Shown here: piece after piece, positions 1-10,620 of the stretch | Layout: each line of letters opens with the position of its first letter | Position numbering within the stretch: the stretch's first letter is position 1 | Assembly (NCBI GenBank): GCA_030068145.1 | Contig: JAPJBO010000477.1 | Span: 108,168 to 172,167, forward strand | Direction: 5' to 3' | DNA from: Diplonema papillatum | Lineage: Eukaryota > Euglenozoa > Diplonemea > Diplonemida > Diplonemidae | Length of the DNA: 64,000 nucleotides | Notes under the pieces: model-generated | Database searches by the model: none | Seen by the model: only the letters and a program-made list of their open reading frames with translations | What the model was told of the DNA's origin: nothing | Made by a program: the position numbers and the translations under genes

Positions 1-42
1 GACACGAAGTCGCGGGCTGGGCGCCCGGCGGGGTACCCGGAC

Positions 43-2357
43 ATGCCGTTCAAGATCGAGACCTTCCAGCTGTTCGACGAGACCCTCCTCCGCTGGGTCG
101 ACCTGTACAACGAGCAGCAGCTCCGCCCGGGCGTGCAGCTGTGGTGCTTCCAGCCCGAGAGCATCTGGCACAGCGACGCGCAGGGCGTCATCCCGGCCGC
201 GGAAAAGCCGGCGTTCACGTGGACCACACCCCTTGGCTCCCCGCGCCGAGCGCGGATCGCGGCCGACGCCGGCGTGCCGCCGACGCTGTCGGAGAAGCTG
301 CGCTCCGTGTTCTTCCAGGTCGACGGCGACAACAAGGGGTACCTGCTGTTCCAAGACTTGGACAACGCCTTCCGCCGGTGCGACATGGTGTTCAACAACG
401 CGATCGCCGGCGACTTATTCGACATGGCGGACGCCAACAAGTCGCAGCACATCACCTACGACGAGTGGGTCAACTTCGCGGTTCGGTGTCCTTCGGTAGT
501 GGACGCGCTGTTCTTCCGCATGCGCGACATGTACCAGGACATGCCGCCCAACTCCCCGCCGACCCTCGACAACCAACGCGTTAGGCAGCAGGAGCTGCAG
601 CAGTACTACACAGACTCGTGGAGCAGCACGAAGAGGTTGGACCAGCAGGTCAACTTCGACGAGGCGAGACTGCACGAGGCCGAGCGGCGGAAGGACGAGG
701 CGGACCGGGCCGTGCACGAGCACAGCCAGGCGCTGGAGAACGCGCAGGCCGCCGCGGCGCAGCACGCGCAGCAGCACGCGGCCGCCCGGCAGGCCGCCAG
801 CGAGCATGGCGCCGCTGCCGACGCGGCGCAGCACGCGATCCACGCGGCGGACCAGGCGGCCGCCGAGGCGTCGGCGCAGATGGCGGCGGCCCGGCAGGCC
901 GAGGACCGGGCGCGCTCCGCGCGCGACGCGGCCGAGCGCGCGCTCGCCGATGCACAGTCGCAGCGCATGGCCGCCCAGCAGCAGGCCGACAGCGAGGCCG
1001 CGGCGCAGTACGCGGCCGAGCAGAACGCCGCCCAGCAGCAGCTCGCGAAGCAGCAGGCGTTCCAGGCCGCGCAGGCCGCGCAGCAGGTCTCGTGCCCCCA
1101 CCATTTCTTTTTGGATACAGCCATATGGGACACACTTGAGACAGGAAATTATCGGAAACTGGTACCGGTAAATAGTTTTGGGATAATGAGCGTAGGGCCA
1201 GCAAGAAACCTTCTATTTAGCTTATAGCCAAGCCAGCAGGTGCTGAAACTTGTTTTTTTTTAGCCTATCGCACAGTGCTCCCGCTAACCTCACTTTGGTG
1301 AGGAATTCAAAAACCTGTTTGGGCCTTTTTTTTTTGGTGCCCCCCAAATTTTCTACCCCCATGTTGTGCAGGTTATTAGCTTCGCTTTTGCCTTGGTTTC
1401 CCGACCAACTTTCTTTTGCCGCTCTGAGACCGAGAAGCTTTTCTCCAGGGGGGTTCCGGGGGGCTTTGCCCCCCGGCGAACGGTACGGTACAGGTGGAGA
1501 AAGTTTGCACTTCTCAGTCTGTTTGTCACAATAAAAACTGCACCTTCACTGGAGGCAACATCCCATTTCAAATTCAATCACCACTCGATACTGCGTGCTG
1601 GTAAATCATTGGCACGAGTAGACGCCGACCAGAGATCACGTGGAACAAAGCAGTTGTGTCGACTGGGAGAGAATCTGTCAAGAAATCCGGGGCTGCTTCT
1701 GATCCTCGACTCTCTCTTTCTCGGCTCCAGCCCCCGTGGCAGCCCCAGACTTCTGCCCGCCAGCCCACGAGACTGTGATGCAGTACTTTGGCTACACGAT
1801 ACCACCAACGGAAAAGAAGGTGAGGAATTCCCCATGAGGAATTCCTCACCCTCTTTTTTCGAGCCTCTTTTTTTTTGAGGAATTCCTCGCACTTTTTTCT
1901 CGTTAGCGGGAGCCCGCGAGGCGACCGCCTCCCGTGAAGGTGCCATGCACCAACAGTCGCAGCAGCAGCAACACTCGCAGTACGGCCCTCAGCTACGCAA
2001 ATCGTCGGAAACGCAAAACACCCACAGGAAAAATAGCAAGAAAGGTCGAAATATACCAGACTGCACATCAAACTCGTACGTCCCACGGGACCGTCGGAAA
2101 CACCAAATTAACATCACACAGGAGGCACTGCAGGCCGCGGCGGCGGCGAGCGCGGCGCAACAGGCCTCGCGGGCGGCGGCGGAGGCGGAGCGGGCGCAGC
2201 AGGCCGCGCAGCAGGCGCAGCAGATGGCCGCCCAGCAGCAGGAGGCCGCCCGGGCCGTCGCGCAGGCCGCCGCGCAGCGCGAGGCGCAGCAGTCGCGCGA
2301 GCTGCAGGCCGCGCGCGAGGCGGCCGCCGCCCGCGAAGCAGCCATGTACCAGCAGTC

Positions 2358-2402
<45 letters not shown>

Positions 2403-2586
2403 GCAGTACTCGCAGTACGGCCCTCCGGCCACGCAGATGCAGCCGCCGAGCCCCAACGGCGAGTTCGCCCGGCGGGAGTACGAAGAAGCCAAGCGACGGG
2501 CCGACGAGCTGCGCATGCGAAAAGAGGAGGTAGCGCCGCTTCCCCTTTCTTATCCTCACCCCGGCGGAAGCTGCGGGGAAACTTAA
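43..2586 (+). CDS. EF-hand protein with Ala/Gln-rich coiled-coil tail (two exons seen, 5' partial)
   Basis: Exon 1 runs to 1086 and exon 2 starts at 2122. The junction is phase 0, with donor AG|GTCTCG and acceptor CACACAG|GAG. The reading frame is open back to base 1, so the ATG at 43 may be internal and the gene 5' partial. Two EF-hand loops are visible: residues 94-105 (D-x-D-x-K-G, ending in D rather than E) and 130-141 (D-x-N-x-S, ending in E). A conserved-looking N-terminal block of about 60 residues precedes them. From about residue 190 the protein is a long Ala/Gln/Glu/Arg coiled coil that continues without a break in composition across the intron into exon 2, which supports the splice. 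Exon 2 contains a polyQ run and then a charged helix. After 2529 the sequence stops looking coding and a second AG|GTAGCG donor is present, so the stop at 2584-2586 may be intronic read-through. A calcium-responsive structural or cytoskeletal role is inference only. Confidence 0.72.
1274..1913 (-). mobile_element. MITE-like DNA transposon inside the EF-hand gene intron
   Basis: The left end is AGTGCTCCCGCTAAC and the right end is GTTAGCGGGAGC, its inverted complement with the last three bases lost. The interior matches, in reverse orientation, the intact element at 29641-30288: the GAGGAATTCCTC palindromes, the GGGGGGC/GCCCCCC hairpin and the CAGCCCCGGATTTCTTGAC-type stretch all recur. There is no coding capacity for a transposase. 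The element lies wholly within the 1087-2121 intron. The flanks show no clean target duplication; the right end abuts an exon-2-like duplicate. Confidence 0.8.
1914..2000 (+). pseudogene. Diverged duplicate of part of EF-hand gene exon 2, inside its own intron
   Basis: The stretch reads like bases about 2316-2440 of exon 2. Both give R-E-A, then a short Ala/Ser run, then A-M-(H/Y)-Q-Q-S-Q-Q-Q, then S-Q-Y-G-P. The copy has a much shorter glutamine run. It is in the same reading frame as exon 2, and the frame stays open from 1945 through the acceptor at 2121. It begins immediately at the degraded end of the transposon. It may be an exon relic, a transduplicated fragment or an alternative exon; the diverged tail after about 2000 does not look coding. 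Confidence 0.6.
2352..2400 (+). repeat. (CAG)n polyglutamine tract in exon 2
   Basis: About fifteen CAG codons follow TCG and encode a pure polyQ run in the coiled-coil protein. The absence of CAA interruptions suggests length instability. Confidence 0.9.
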
Positions 2587-2632
2587 CTTCTGTGGGTGGT
2601 GCCCACGTTTCACCAGAAAGAGCGTACACTCT

Positions 2633-2672
<40 letters not shown>

Positions 2673-2961
2673 GGCTAGACTCCGCTCAGGGGTTACCCAT
2701 TACTGAGATCACACACACGCACACACACACTACTACTTATAAAAGGTGTCACGGGACACGCCGTATCGCTTGAGCGGAGTGCTTGCTTCGTTTCATTTTG
2801 CATTCACTCAATCGATTAGTGTTTTTGACTGTGAATCACTGTATTCACGTTCGTTCTCCCTTTTAGTCTAGGTTGTTCTCGTTTTGGGGACCTCCATGAA
2901 GAGCACGACATGTACTGAGCCGGTGAAATGATCTTCGGGATTGTGAATTAACCTTCGTAAA
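2587..2961. repeat. Non-coding stretch with (CA)n microsatellites
   Basis: Two CA-rich tracts lie at about 2637-2670 and 2711-2730. Between and after them I see no gene. Bases 2731-2790 (TATAAAAGGTGTCAC...) resemble part of the repeat found at 52105-52150 and 53940-53985. Confidence 0.7.
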
Positions 2962-3110
2962 GGGGGGGGGGGGGTCGAATAATAACACCTGTGTTATTAT
3001 TTGATTTGTCGAATACTAAAAAAGGTTTCGAGTAGCCGAACAGTAGCAGGATCAAATCGTGGTAGTATTTTTAGACAACCAGACGTGTGTCAAATAACTG
3101 TTATTATTCG

Positions 3111-3142
<32 letters not shown>
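2962..3142. mobile_element. Small inverted-repeat element with poly-G / poly-C termini
   Basis: The left end is thirteen G followed by TCGAATAATAACA. The right end is TGTTATTATTCGA followed by thirty-one C, so the ends are inverted complements. The inside is about 130 bp with no coding capacity. A diverged relative of the inner part and right end lies at 43655-43745. I see no clear target duplication. Confidence 0.6.
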
Positions 3143-3148
<6 letters not shown>

Positions 3149-3813
3149 GGCACCCTACCTGTTTTTTTGTTTTTTTTTGTTTTTTTTTGTTTTTTTTTTT
3201 TTGCTGTTTTTTGCTCTGGAGGTTTGTGTTTTTTTGCCCTGGTGGTCTGCTGGTGCACTCTTGCTGGCTCGGGTGAGCCAGGGTCTTCCACGTGCAGGCC
3301 AGCGGTCTGGTGAGGTGGCATTTCGAGTACTTATCAGAAGCTTTTGAAGCAGTCTGCAGAATTATCAGGATTGTTGAGCAGTAGCTGGATGGTGTTGGCA
3401 GGCAGGATGTGAAAAGCTGGGCGTTTTTGGTGGCTTAGGTGCGGTGTAGCAAGGTTCGGCCGGGCGTGTGCACGAGTATTTGGGTTCACCAGGAGGGCCT
3501 TGTTTTTTTTTTTTGTTTTTTTGCGTTTTTTTGTTTTTTTTTTTTTTTGTTTTTTTTTCTGTTTTTTTGCTCCAGGATTCGTTTTTTTGCCTACATTGCC
3601 CCCCCCCCCCCTTTAGAACATTGCAATGTCGAAAACGAAAGAACACGGGTAACACGAAGAGCAGTCTATCCCATACACAACTCACAGGCGGAACGCGAGG
3701 AGAGAGAGGCATGGAACAAGCTCTACTACAGCCCAGGAAGCCCGCACTACGTCAACTAAGCGGCCGGACCGGCACCTTACTTACGGTCTTACAGTCTTGT
3801 GCCCCCTTCTTTT
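3143..3813. repeat. T-rich (T7-10 G) tracts and spacer
   Basis: Two long tracts of T-runs punctuated by single G (about 3161-3235 and 3501-3580) flank about 260 bp of unique spacer. A C-run and a short AT-rich stretch follow at 3600-3650. Reading frames across them give only Phe-rich or Lys-rich artefacts. No gene seen. Confidence 0.75.
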
Positions 3814-4296
3814 TGTATAAGCACCCGCTTTGTAGGAAATGCTTGAGGAGACTGCCAGTTGCGATAGATCAAAGGAGGTAAATGTGCTGTAGCCCACACG
3901 AAACACAGGTAAATCTGGGTTAGTGGCGGCGTAAGCGTTCAACAAAAAAGACACACTTTGTAGTTGTATTGTTTTCTCCCCCTCTAGCCTCCTTCGAAAT
4001 GAGCACAAGGCAGCCCCTCGAGTATTTCTATAAGCGCCTGCTTTGTAAGAAATACCTGAGAAGACTGCCAGTTGCGAAATCTCGAAGTATAGTGCGGTAC
4101 CCATCAGTATGCCGATGACTCCTCACTACGCAACAATATTCCAATCTCAAAGCAGGTAAATGTGCTGCAGCCCACACAAAACACAGGCAAATCTGGGTTT
4201 AGTGGCAAGCGTAGGCGTTCGGCAAGAAAGACCCACGCTGTAGGTGTATTGTTTTCTCCCCCTCTAGAAGTAAGCACAAGGCAGTCCCTCGAGTAT
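3814..4296 (+). repeat. Two tandem copies of the 215-bp dispersed repeat family
   Basis: Copy one (3814-4027) begins TGTATAAGCACCCGCTTTG and ends CCCCTCGAGTATTTC. Copy two (4028-4296) starts directly after it and carries about 80 bp of extra sequence near 4081-4150. Family hallmarks are AATGTGCTG-AGCCCACAC, AATCTGGGTT-AGTGGC, GCGTTC-GC/AAC and CCCCCTCTAG. Other copies lie at 22722, 35332, 35819 (minus), 46084 (truncated), 44968 and 31884 (both diverged). No coding capacity. Several copies are preceded by a T-run, which would fit a retroposon read in antisense. Confidence 0.8.
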
Positions 4297-4611
4297 TTCC
4301 TCTCTCATTTTCCACCAAAACCGAAGCATGCATGAGAGGCAGTGTTCAGCCTAAGCATTGAACCAGGACTTCCCCTCCCGCCCTTTCCCTTGTAGATTCC
4401 CTCCCCCCCTCGTCCATTTCTTTTCTTTGCCACTTTCTTCCTTTATTCACGCATTTTGTCGAACTTTTCCCGTCGTGATGTTCGCATCACCGACCGTTTC
4501 CTGAACAATCCTTCACTGAATCCGCGGTTAAAAAAAGCCTGGCCTCAGTGGTGCAAGCAACACGCGCTCTTCAAACCCAAGAAACCTTCCCCCCCCGAGA
4601 CGGATCGAGCC
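4297..4611. other. Non-coding spacer
   Basis: Pyrimidine-rich spacer with no gene or repeat that I can recognise. Confidence 0.5.
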
Positions 4612-6150
4612 TGGTCCTGACTGTGACGAGCTGTGAACAGCTACCGAACCCGACCGTCACCGGACGCTTTAGGTTCCGCGCTGATGATGGCCCGCCCAAT
4701 CTGCGGTGTCGCGCAAAGGAAGGACCGAAAAAGAAGGGAAGCAACAGCACGGGCAAATTCGACGACGAACGCAGCCTCCGAAATTGCTACCGAACCAAGG
4801 CGGGATGGTCCGCAGAGCCGCACGGCAGAGGAAAATGCTCGTCGTATTTACCCTCCAGCGCCTTCAAGTTTCTTCCTGAAACTGCCTGCAGAGAATATAT
4901 GGCTCAACCTCTTGAGTTTGTGCTGCTCACGATTGCGGGAGTCAGAAGCTCTCACGCGCTCAACAAAAAAAACAACAGGAGCGACTCCTCACCCCGCTCC
5001 TGTCGAGAAAATAGCGAAGAATGAAACCCTTTTCTCATTTTGCTATCTTTTCTTCGTTCTGTCAACAAGAGCTGCGACCCAACGATTTTTCCGCTTATTC
5101 CGCCTGTTGCTTCCTTTTCTGCGGTTCTTCCACTCCTTTTCTCCCCGCAATTCTCCACGGTTGTGAACCAGAAAAAGGTTGTGGCCTTGCGTTGTGCGTA
5201 ATTATGTATTCTATACTGCGTACGAGTTCAGTGCATCATTGAAATTAGTATGGGGCGGCCAGCGACATTGGTACACCCCAAACTTCCCAGTATTCTCTTG
5301 TCGTACAATCATCTATCTACCGATGCCAGGGGCCCTCAAACCTGTATCGGTTTCACAACGGTGGCCCGCTTTCTTCGTCTCTCGTCTTTGTTTCTTGCGC
5401 CTTGATGCCGCCCCGGAGGCTGATGATCCCTTTCGGCAGGGTTTCTCCACCGGCGGAAGTCGCTTGCGTCTCTCTTTTCTGTTGTACTGAAGGGAACATA
5501 TCCGGAACATGAGCAAATTAAACGAGCCCAGTTAAACAAAGCGCGACGAAGATTTCCCCGCTACATTAAGATCCCTTCCCCCAAAGAAGACACGTCAGTG
5601 CGGCCTAGCGAGTCGCAGCCACAATCAAGGGCCCCTGAGTTTTTTACCAGTAACTGATTTCTGGGGCCCTCTTCCCGTGACAGATTTTCCTGTGCTCCAG
5701 TAGCACGGGTGGCCCTGGCTGTGACGAGCTACGAACAGCCACCTGACAAACCAGACTCACACCGCTGTCCTCCACGCTGATGATGGTCCGCCTTATGTGT
5801 CCGAGACTTGAAGGACCGAAGCATGGCGCAGACGGGACCAGTGCGGTGTTGACACATTCCAAGCACGTTCTTGCAGTTCTCCTCCCGAAATAAGTTTTTT
5901 GTTCGCTGTACGCGCGAAGAACAAGAATCTTTTTCTTTCCCCTCCGAAAATGTTCCCTTGCCCCAGCCGCCCCCCTGTATCGCTCCCTCCCCAGTTAGTT
6001 TGTGTGTACGTAATCCATGTTCTCGTTGTAGTCTCCCCGCAATCCAAACCACCCCATGTGCACGTGTTGAAAGAGACGCGCGCAACAAACGCAGCCCCCC
6101 CCCCCCCCCCCCCCCCGCGAAGGTAACTAGAAGGCTCGACAAACCCGGAG
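4612..6150. repeat. Diverged dispersed repeat in two direct copies, with spacer
   Basis: Blocks 4612-4735 and 5714-5825 share TGTGACGAGCT, GAACAGC, GCTGATGATGG and CCGCC...AAGGACCGAA. The second continues into a GTGCGGTGTTG...TTCCAAGCACGTTCTTGCA block at 5851-5880, which recurs at 45668-45720 and 48546-48595. A C-run of about 22 lies near 6094-6116. No protein is supported; the frames through here are shadows or chance. Confidence 0.55.
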
Positions 6151-6227
6151 TTTCAAGCGAACTTTCGCTCTAAGAAGTCTTCCAATGGGACGGAGGTTCC
6201 CAGGAGACATGCTCCCTCGGGCTTTTA

Positions 6228-6530
6228 AGCTACCGTCTGGCTCCTATTTTATGTAGTTTTTAATTAATAAATATTGGGAAATTTGAAAGGGAAATAATTA
6301 ACGATTTATAAATTAAAAAATACATAAAACAAAGGCCTGTAAAACAGAGGCGCGCCGCACACTGCGCCGTACCGTGGGCCTGCGGCGCCGCTAACGCGGC
6401 GCCGCCAAAAAGAAATTAATTCATTGATCCACAAAGAGTGGTGCCGAGAATAATAGTTAAGGATTCGTAAATTAGCGGCCGATAAATTATAAACCACGCA
6501 TATGGTTGGCCTATAAATTGGAGGCTGGAC
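6228..6530. other. AT-rich island with a GC palindrome
   Basis: About 300 bp rich in TTAATTAATAAAT and TAAATTA motifs stand out from the GC-rich surroundings. A GGCGCCGC-TAAC-GCGGCGCC palindrome sits near 6385-6408. No gene seen; an old insertion, origin-like or matrix-attachment-like sequence are possible readings. Confidence 0.45.
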
Positions 6531-9302
6531 GGTAGCTTGCACTCTTTTGCTGTCGCGGTGACATCCGCGACGGGTCTCGACAAAGCTTCAAAGCTTTCAT
6601 CCCACAAACGACGCGCTTGTCTTTAGCAGAACCACCGTTAGGACGACGAACTTGGTCGCAGAGAGACAGCAGGAGCCGGCTTGTCACAGAAAACCCCGCA
6701 GACCACCCCCTACACAGGGGACTCGCTGCGAGAAGGTATTTGGGGATGAGAGCAAAAGTACTGATTACCAGATCTCTTGGCGGAACTACCCCACCCCTCC
6801 CCGCGCGCACGCTGTTCACCCCTTCACTCCCCATGCCATCTCCAACAAAAACAACAAAAAAAAAAACATGCAAACAACTTGTAGAGTCATTTTCATCCCC
6901 CCTCCCCCCTTCCCATCAACCTTTGCTTTTGTTCTTTTTTGTAAACCATCAGTGCTTGCGCCTGCGGTCGATCGCCGTGCCAGAAGAGACGATACCGAAA
7001 AATGAGAGGGGGTGGGCTTTTGGGCAGAAATACTCTGGCGAAGTACGAATGGAGGTGTGCGACCATCTGTGCAATCATTGGCCGCATAGGGTCTGTTTTG
7101 GGACCATCGAAAACGCTGACGCACCTTCGTGCCGCTGTCGGGGCTGCTCTGGTGCCTTGGACCTTCGCAGGGTGCACGACCATCATTCTCCCGGGGTACT
7201 GCTGCGCTTCCTTCTCTACCGATGTTCCGGACGCCGCGGGGGAAGACACCGCCCCCTTGGGAATCTAAGGACCGACAGGAACTTCTAAACCCAGAGAAAC
7301 GGGGTCCTGGACTTCTGGGTTTCGGGCTCCATTCGCATACGAGTTCTGGAGAGTGTAGGTCGCAGACCTACACTCTCAACATGCGCGGCATGTACTTTGC
7401 CAGATTCTTTCTGCCCGGACCCCCTTACTCCCCCTTTGGCATCTTTCCATATTTCTTTTGCCCCTTCTCGGACGAAGGACGAAGGGAAGGGAGTTGGTTC
7501 CAGGGCGCAGAGAGAAGCTCTCTGGGACGAAAATTTGAGAGCTTTATGACCCCCAGGCGACATCTTCGGGTTCTGGCCAACCTTTGATGCACCATCGGTC
7601 GAAAGCCACTCCAGTGAAAAGAAAGGTGTACCTCGTCGAAGCCGCCCCCTTGGCTGATGGAACTTAGCGGAAACCATAAACGAGAGAGAGGGGGGGAGAG
7701 AGAGAAGAGACAAGGGAGGTCTTCGCATTCTCCACACGATCTACGTAGCTGGTTGGAATGGAACGGTTGAACCAACTGTTCGGAAAAGGAGCTATGGGCC
7801 GCAGTTCAACTTAGCGTGGATGTCGACCTCCACCGCATGCGCTGCCGGCGGTATCGTCGTAGTGTATCCCATGCCAGGGCTTACGCTCCGTTTTCGGTCT
7901 CAGAGCAAATACGTGTGGTTCACATGTGGACGCTTAAGCCTTAAGGTTCGAGGGGAAAAAAACCTTTCCCCCTGTCCACAGGTGCGGCGCGGCAAAAAAA
8001 AAAAAAAATAGCGTCACCACTGGACTTGGCGACACCTGGCTGTGCAGCCTTGGCGCCTTGTCCCTGCATGTGGACCAACCTGTGGCAAGCACATGTGGGG
8101 GAAAAAACAAATCAAAATCCACATGCGGTACCTGTAGAAACTCACGTGGGGGAAAAAAATCCAAAAAAAAATTAACGTGTGGAAATCCACACGTTCCACA
8201 CGTGGAGCGTAAGCCCTGTCTCATGCACAAACGTACACGCCCTCTCTCTTTAGAAAACCGACCAGAGATGCCACGGCTTGCCTTTCTCTTTTTCTCTTCC
8301 TCCCCTACCCCTCACACCTTTCTTCTGAACGAGCACTTTCAGTCTTTGCCATGGCACTTTCTTCCTGTCTTCCAAATACTTTCCTCCCCACTTCCCCTCC
8401 AACTCCCCCAACCACTGTTGTTCACTATGGCAAAAAAGGAAAAAAAGGATACTGGAAAAAAAAAAAAAAAAAAAAAAAAAAAACTACCCAAAGAAGGGAA
8501 ACAAAGGAGGATGCTCCGAGCGGCCGTGCCTTTGCGTTCCATTGGCCACCTCCGTTTCCTCTGCTTGGTCAACAAAGCCGCAACGGCCAAATGCTACAAC
8601 TCTAAAAAGCTGTACCTGGGCAGATATCGCCGTGTGTCGCAGCCAGAAGGAAGAAAGGCATTCTGGCAACGACGTGGCGCGCTTCCAAGAAGAGTGTCGG
8701 GAAGCCTGGCAGATGGCCACACTGCTACTGGCCGGTCAGATCTATTGAATTAAAGCCGCGCATGAATGGACCAATGAGATTTCTTCTGTCCCTACCTACT
8801 ATCTGACGAAACAGCAGTCAAGGGAACGGACTTGAAACTGTCAACGCTTTTCCGAGGAGGCCTGCCTCAGCATCTCAATCGTCGCGTACCGAGAGTCCTC
8901 ACGCTTAGCTCGAACAACACGAACAGCGAAGGGATTCACCAGACCCACCCTTCTATCAAGGGGATGAAACCGCCCCTTGTCAATACCACCAACGACTGTG
9001 CAAATGTCGGACGCTAGCGTCTGTCAAGCGTCTGTCAAGAGCATGCGTGACTCAGCCGTGTTTTAAAGGTAAGGTGAGATGAGAGGGCATCGGCTCACTC
9101 TGTCAAAGGACCATACCAAGGGCGGCATTGCTCAAGCCTAAGCTAGCTCACTCGAAAATACATGTGTGCGCATCGGCTTGACGACTCGCAGGACGACAGA
9201 CCCAAACGCCGTGGCCGTCCAAAGTAGCACCAGGCCGTGAACAGTGCTTGCCTGCCTTCATAGTGCCTGCACTAAACTGCTCTCAAATCTTTTTATACCT
9301 CC
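6531..9302. other. Spacer without a supported gene; hairpin and palindromic motifs
   Basis: No convincing coding sequence. Items seen: a perfect 13-bp hairpin at 7349-7377 (arms GAGAGTGTAGGTC, 3-nt loop); a cluster of CACATGTGG / CACGTG / CCACACGTGG motifs at 7918-8215; a 25-A run at about 8457-8482. Open frames such as 7002-7268 and 8058-8753 have no recognisable domain and cross homopolymer runs. Confidence 0.5.
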
Positions 9303-9503
9303 CCCCGTGTTAGTGTCGCCTCCGTTTTGCTTGTCAGTGTCGCCTTTTTGCCTGAAAACGCGAGGCGACACTAACACGGGAAGACGGTTCTCAATAGGGT
9401 TCCCTGTATTTGCATGAAGAATGTCTCATCTTCACCAACGGCTTCCCGTGTTAGTGTCGCCTTTTAGGAAAAGGTGCCTTTAGGTAGGCGACACTAACAC
9501 GGG
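9303..9503. mobile_element. Foldback element with four alternating copies of an 18-bp end motif
   Basis: CCCGTGTTAGTGTCGCC occurs at 9303 and 9445, and its inverted complement GGCGACACTAACACGGG ends at 9380 and 9503. This makes two hairpins about 60 bp apart, or a 201-bp element with outer and inner inverted repeats. A diverged half-copy lies at 38423-38480. No coding capacity. Confidence 0.7.
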
Positions 9504-9521
9504 GGAGGGTAGGTACAGCTC

Positions 9522-10313
9522 TCAACTGTCACGCGATATCCCACGAAATTGCCCATGATGGGATAGCAATGTGTCCATTGCTTTTTCAAAAGCGCCTGCC
9601 GCCTTTGCTTGTCCCATTCCTATATACAAGGAGTAGTCAACCCTCTGTTGCTCTGTTTCTTCCCCTTCAGGCGAGCTGACATCTTCAAGAAAACTTGCAG
9701 TGAGATGCAAGGCGGACAGATTCCACGAAAGTGGTGTCGCGTCAGACTCGCATCCAACACCAGAGGGGGACAGCTCCGCGTCGGATGACGATACCATCCA
9801 GTCAAGGGTCCCTCGTCTTTCAGCAAAAAGCCCGTCCCTGACAAAGAGCTCCCTGAGGAGTTCCTTCCTGCAGGCTTTGTACGGGATGGGAGCGACAAGA
9901 GGCGTAGCTTCACTCAAGTCCTTCGAAGCAGCTTCTACTTGCCGGATACTCATGTATGCCAGGAGTGTCCTTGCAAGGAGCCGTTGCGAGATCGGTGTGC
10001 GCTTGACTGGCTCCGAGACCATCACACACGAGTACTCTGCGAGGGGTACATCGGGTCCCAAAGCAAGTACTTCTCCTGAAGTCTCCTGACTTGCAACAGA
10101 AGTTGCATCCATGTCGAACCCCAAGACGGCCAGCTTCCTCTGCAACCCTTCGATCGTCGAAGCACGGACGTGGAACTCGACGCCTTCATGCACGCACGAC
10201 ACCCAAGACATTTTGTTCTTTTGTGTTTCCTGCGATAGTCGCTCAGTCAGTTGCCTGTGACGGCGTTCATTGAGTTGTTTGTCGTCATGGTATAGTGTGG
10301 GCATCATGTACAC
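9522..10313 (-). CDS. Unrecognised single-exon protein of 263 residues
   Basis: The product has a soluble, mixed alpha/beta composition with no transmembrane segment or low-complexity bias, which favours a real gene over a chance frame. I recognise no family. The N-terminal part has a hydrophobic beta-like block (W-V-S-C-V-H-E-G-V-E-F-H-V-R), the middle has R-L-L-A-R-T-L-L-A-Y-M, and the C-terminal part is acidic (E-E-T-E). An alternative start is the Met at residue 35 (10211), just before W-V-S-C; the first 34 residues are charged and could be leader. The stop lies 18 bp beyond a foldback element, so the 3' flank may have been altered by insertion. Codon use is less GC-biased than in the metabolic genes here. 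Confidence 0.5.
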   Translation of the reverse strand: MYMMPTLYHDDKQLNERRHRQLTERLSQETQKNKMSWVSCVHEGVEFHVRASTIEGLQRKLAVLGFDMDATSVASQETSGEVLALGPDVPLAEYSCVMVSEPVKRTPISQRLLARTLLAYMSIRQVEAASKDLSEATPLVAPIPYKACRKELLRELFVRDGLFAERRGTLDWMVSSSDAELSPSGVGCESDATPLSWNLSALHLTASFLEDVSSPEGEETEQQRVDYSLYIGMGQAKAAGAFEKAMDTLLSHHGQFRGISRDS

Positions 10314-10620
10314 CGACTACCCCACTGACCTCCATTTCTGGGGGGGGGTCAAATTTTTTATCTGAGCAGCTCTTCGGAAAGATCTGTGGGCGACGCATCG
10401 ATTTGTGCCCAAAATTCCCGAATACCGACCATTAGGTGGCCTACAGATGGAAAAACCCGGCGCAAATCGACTACCCCACGGTTATGGGCCCAAGCAAAAA
10501 TTCCCAAAAGTTTCAGAAAATTCACGTCAATTCACAAAAATTCACAAAAATACGTCGTCTTGATGCGTTAGTGGGGAGTCATTTGCAAGCAAATGAGTAC
10601 CACACTATGCCAGCTTTTCG
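10314..10620. other. Spacer; short repeat shared with the THI4 intron
   Basis: A G-run is at 10341-10350. Bases 10566-10610 (GTGGGGAGTC...GCAAGCAAATG...GTACCACAC) are repeated with changes at 51555-51597 inside the THI4 intron. This may be the 3' UTR end of the adjoining minus-strand retroelement. No gene seen. Confidence 0.45.

Noticed and set aside
3161-3590. Phe-rich membrane-like peptides
   Set aside because: They are encoded by T-runs with single G interruptions; low complexity, not coding.
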